Assembly (NCBI GenBank): GCA_902803695.1
Contig: CADCQX010000064.1
Coordinates: forward strand, 1-6,789
Length of the DNA: 6,789 nt
Source: Oscillospiraceae bacterium
GTDB taxonomy: Bacteria; Bacillota; Clostridia; Saccharofermentanales; Saccharofermentanaceae
Direction: 5' to 3'
Part shown: positions 5,385 to 6,789 of the stretch, piece by piece
Layout of the letters: the number at the start of each line of letters is the position of its first letter
Numbering within the stretch: position 1 is the stretch's first letter
Made by a program: the position numbers and the translations under genes
The notes under the pieces: model-generated
Told to the model about the DNA's origin: nothing
Database searches by the model: none
What the model saw: the letters and a program-made list of their open reading frames with translations, nothing else

Positions 5385-6398
5385 TTACTCTTCTTCCTCG
5401 CCGAGATCATCTCCGTAGACATCAAGGATAGGCTTTTGATCTACAGTAATATCAATGTGGCCTACCGGAGATTCCCAGTCGTAATCGGATGTCTTGTTTA
5501 ATCTGTAAGCGAAGGAAATATCGACGCCGTCAGGGAATACATTGTTATTTGCATCAAGGATTACCGGATTATTGAGATCATAAAGAAGAGTTATTCCTTT
5601 GTGCGGGAGAATATCAAAACGTATACAGGTGTCCAGATTACCATTGCCGAAGACAAGGGTAGGAGTTATTATCCTCATGCTCTTATCAGCGTTATTCATA
5701 GCAAACACCTGGAGGAAATTAGCTTCTTCTGTTTCGACGATCTTAACGGAAGCAAGGAGATATTCGCCATCTGCAATGATCGTACTGCCTTTCAGGAACG
5801 GAGTTTCCGTTTCGCCGAAGAAGTTTGTCTTAATATTTATAAGGTCGGTCTCGAACTGAGTAGCTCCGTTATCATTTAGTGCCTGAAACTTAATATCGAG
5901 TGAACCGATGTCATCGATAGTGAGATTCTCGAGATCATTAAGTTTGATAAAGGAATAGTATGTATTGTTTGTACCTGCCGGAATAGAAACTGTCTCAGGA
6001 AGCTCCGTACGATATTCGATATCGTTAACAAACAATTGCGTCATGGTTAATGTGATATTGTGATTTGATTTGTTTTCGATCCAGCAGACTAACGTGTAAT
6101 AGGAACCTTTTCCGTTGTAGGTCACCAGTTCCTTAGCTGTGATGGTTATATCGTCCTCATCATAGATAACGGTATCCTTGATCTTCCAAGGAGCCTCCGG
6201 AAGCTTTCCGTACTTATAATCCGAATCATCTGAAGTTTCTTCAGTTTCTTCTTCCTCTTCCTCTTCTTCCTCATCTTCGAAAACACTCTTATAACTCTCC
6301 CCTGAAGGAAAAGTACTGGTTGCACCCAGTAGATCAGAGCATGAAGAAAACATAAATGTGCACAAGACTGGAATTACAAACAGTTTGAGTTTTTTCAT
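5385..6398 (-). CDS. Two-domain lipoprotein with Glu-rich linker
   Basis: This 337-residue predicted exported lipoprotein is homologous to the plus-strand gene at 4272 and has no known function. The start is the ATG complementary to 6396-6398, because GGAGG (6406-6410 on this strand) lies seven bases before it; an in-frame ATG 15 bases upstream overlaps that site. The signal peptide MKKLKLFVIPVLCTFMF leads to FSSC with Cys20, again with Phe at -3. A short linker holds FEDEEEEEEEEETEETSDD (40-58). Two beta-rich domains follow. The first, from about 75, has VIYDEDDITITAKEL, LVCWIENKSNHNITL and LFVND, matching the same places in the 4272 protein. The second, from about 190, begins at FLKGSTIIADGEYLLASVKI. 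The protein ends in an acidic tail, GEEEE. Its promoter appears to lie over the terminator of the upstream gene. Confidence 0.88.
   Translation of the reverse strand: MKKLKLFVIPVLCTFMFSSCSDLLGATSTFPSGESYKSVFEDEEEEEEEEETEETSDDSDYKYGKLPEAPWKIKDTVIYDEDDITITAKELVTYNGKGSYYTLVCWIENKSNHNITLTMTQLFVNDIEYRTELPETVSIPAGTNNTYYSFIKLNDLENLTIDDIGSLDIKFQALNDNGATQFETDLINIKTNFFGETETPFLKGSTIIADGEYLLASVKIVETEEANFLQVFAMNNADKSMRIITPTLVFGNGNLDTCIRFDILPHKGITLLYDLNNPVILDANNNVFPDGVDISFAYRLNKTSDYDWESPVGHIDITVDQKPILDVYGDDLGEEEE
6237..6278 (-). repeat. Glu-codon-rich linker tract
   Basis: Fourteen codons (residues 41-54 of the minus-strand lipoprotein) are nearly all GAA or GAG, including nine Glu in a row, with one GAT and one Thr. 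It sits at the same architectural position as the Asp-rich tract of the 4272 gene but is much shorter. Confidence 0.8.
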
Positions 6399-6427
6399 TT
6401 CATAACCTCCCATGTATCTTAGATGTA

Positions 6428-6456
6428 AGTATACAAAAAACTGCCTTGGTATCCAA
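6428..6456 (-). promoter_or_regulatory. Candidate promoter of the minus-strand lipoprotein
   Basis: On the minus strand, TTGGAT (6456-6451) and TATACT (6433-6428) are separated by 17 bases, with the -10 about 20 bases before the ribosome binding site. The -35 is weak (three of six) and the -10 good (five of six). The -35 and spacer overlap the terminator hairpin of the upstream gene. Confidence 0.5.
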
Positions 6457-6466
6457 GACAGTTTTT
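6435..6466 (-). terminator. Intrinsic terminator of the acyl-CoA synthetase gene
   Basis: In the minus-strand RNA, AAAAACTGTCTTGG pairs with CCAAGGCAGTTTTT around an ATA loop. The one mismatch seen on the plus strand becomes a G-T wobble on this strand, and a run of six T residues closes the 3' arm. It lies 26 bases after the stop codon at 6493-6495. Confidence 0.85.
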
Positions 6467-6492
6467 CGGTTTTTATAAAATAAAAATGATAT

Positions 6493-6789
6493 TTATTCTG
6501 CTTCTCTTATAGCATTACGTCTGATCTTACCACTGATGGTCTTAGGAAGTTCCTCAACGAACTCGACAACACGAGGATACTTATAAGGAGCGGTGTTTGT
6601 CTTAACGTACTGCTGTACTTCCTTCTTGAGCTCATCGCTCGGAGTTGCCTTACCCGGAACGAGAACGATGGTTGCCTTAACGACCTGTCCTCTTACACCC
6701 TCAGGGTCAGGTGTTGCTGTTACTGCACACTCGAGAACGTAAGGGAGCTCCATGATGACACTCTCGATCTCGAATGGTCCGATACGGTA
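6493..6789 (-). CDS. AMP-forming acyl-CoA synthetase, C-terminal end (partial)
   Basis: Ninety-eight residues are visible; the gene runs off the right edge, and the ATG at 6753 is an internal Met, not the start. It is the mobile C-terminal domain of the ANL (acyl-CoA synthetase) superfamily, which activates a carboxylic acid with ATP and transfers it to CoA. Visible are the hinge-following motif YRIGPFEIES at the window edge, a DPEGVRGQVVKATIVL strand pair, and the closing motif LPKTISGKIRR, whose Lys after SG is the catalytic, often acetylated residue. The RIGPFE and RGQVVKA forms suggest the acetyl- or medium-chain acyl-CoA ligase branch, but substrate cannot be set from this part. The stop is TAA at 6495-6493, followed by a terminator. 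Confidence 0.9.
   Translation of the reverse strand, partial: YRIGPFEIESVIMELPYVLECAVTATPDPEGVRGQVVKATIVLVPGKATPSDELKKEVQQYVKTNTAPYKYPRVVEFVEELPKTISGKIRRNAIREAE

Overview
The window reads as a chromosomal segment of a low-to-moderate GC, Gram-positive-type anaerobe of the Bacillota, most likely the class Clostridia. The grounds are strong GGAGG ribosome binding sites seven or eight bases before most starts, sigma-A style promoters, a LexA-type operator of the Bacillus/Clostridium form, four lipoprotein signal peptides, and a lone DUF4130-type protein. I cannot place it more closely. No mobile element, CRISPR array, tRNA or rRNA is visible, and no gene-free stretch exceeds about 150 bases.

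Layout, plus strand: the 3' end of an unassigned gene (1-151) ends at an intrinsic terminator. Then come tyrS (247-1476), a tandem pair of paralogous small lipoproteins (1591-2112 and 2137-2673) closed by a strong terminator, a DUF4130/TIGR03915-type putative DNA-repair protein (2824-3561), a shikimate-kinase-like P-loop kinase (about 3627-4148), and a two-domain lipoprotein with a 46-residue all-acidic linker (4272-5297). A two-way terminator at 5330-5361 separates these from the minus-strand genes.

Layout, minus strand: a second two-domain lipoprotein (5385-6398) is homologous to the 4272 gene, with a Glu-rich instead of Asp-rich linker. Upstream of it lies the C-terminal end of an AMP-forming acyl-CoA synthetase (6493 to beyond the window edge), whose terminator hairpin is overlapped by the lipoprotein's candidate promoter.

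The genes do not form one pathway. The two notable themes are: (i) two separate pairs of acidic, envelope-anchored lipoproteins of unknown function; and (ii) a putative DNA-repair gene whose well-formed sigma-A promoter carries a near-perfect SOS box between its -35 and -10 elements. This is direct sequence support for damage-inducible control of a poorly characterised family. The kinase after it may be co-transcribed, since no convincing terminator separates them, and it deviates from shikimate kinase at substrate-binding positions.
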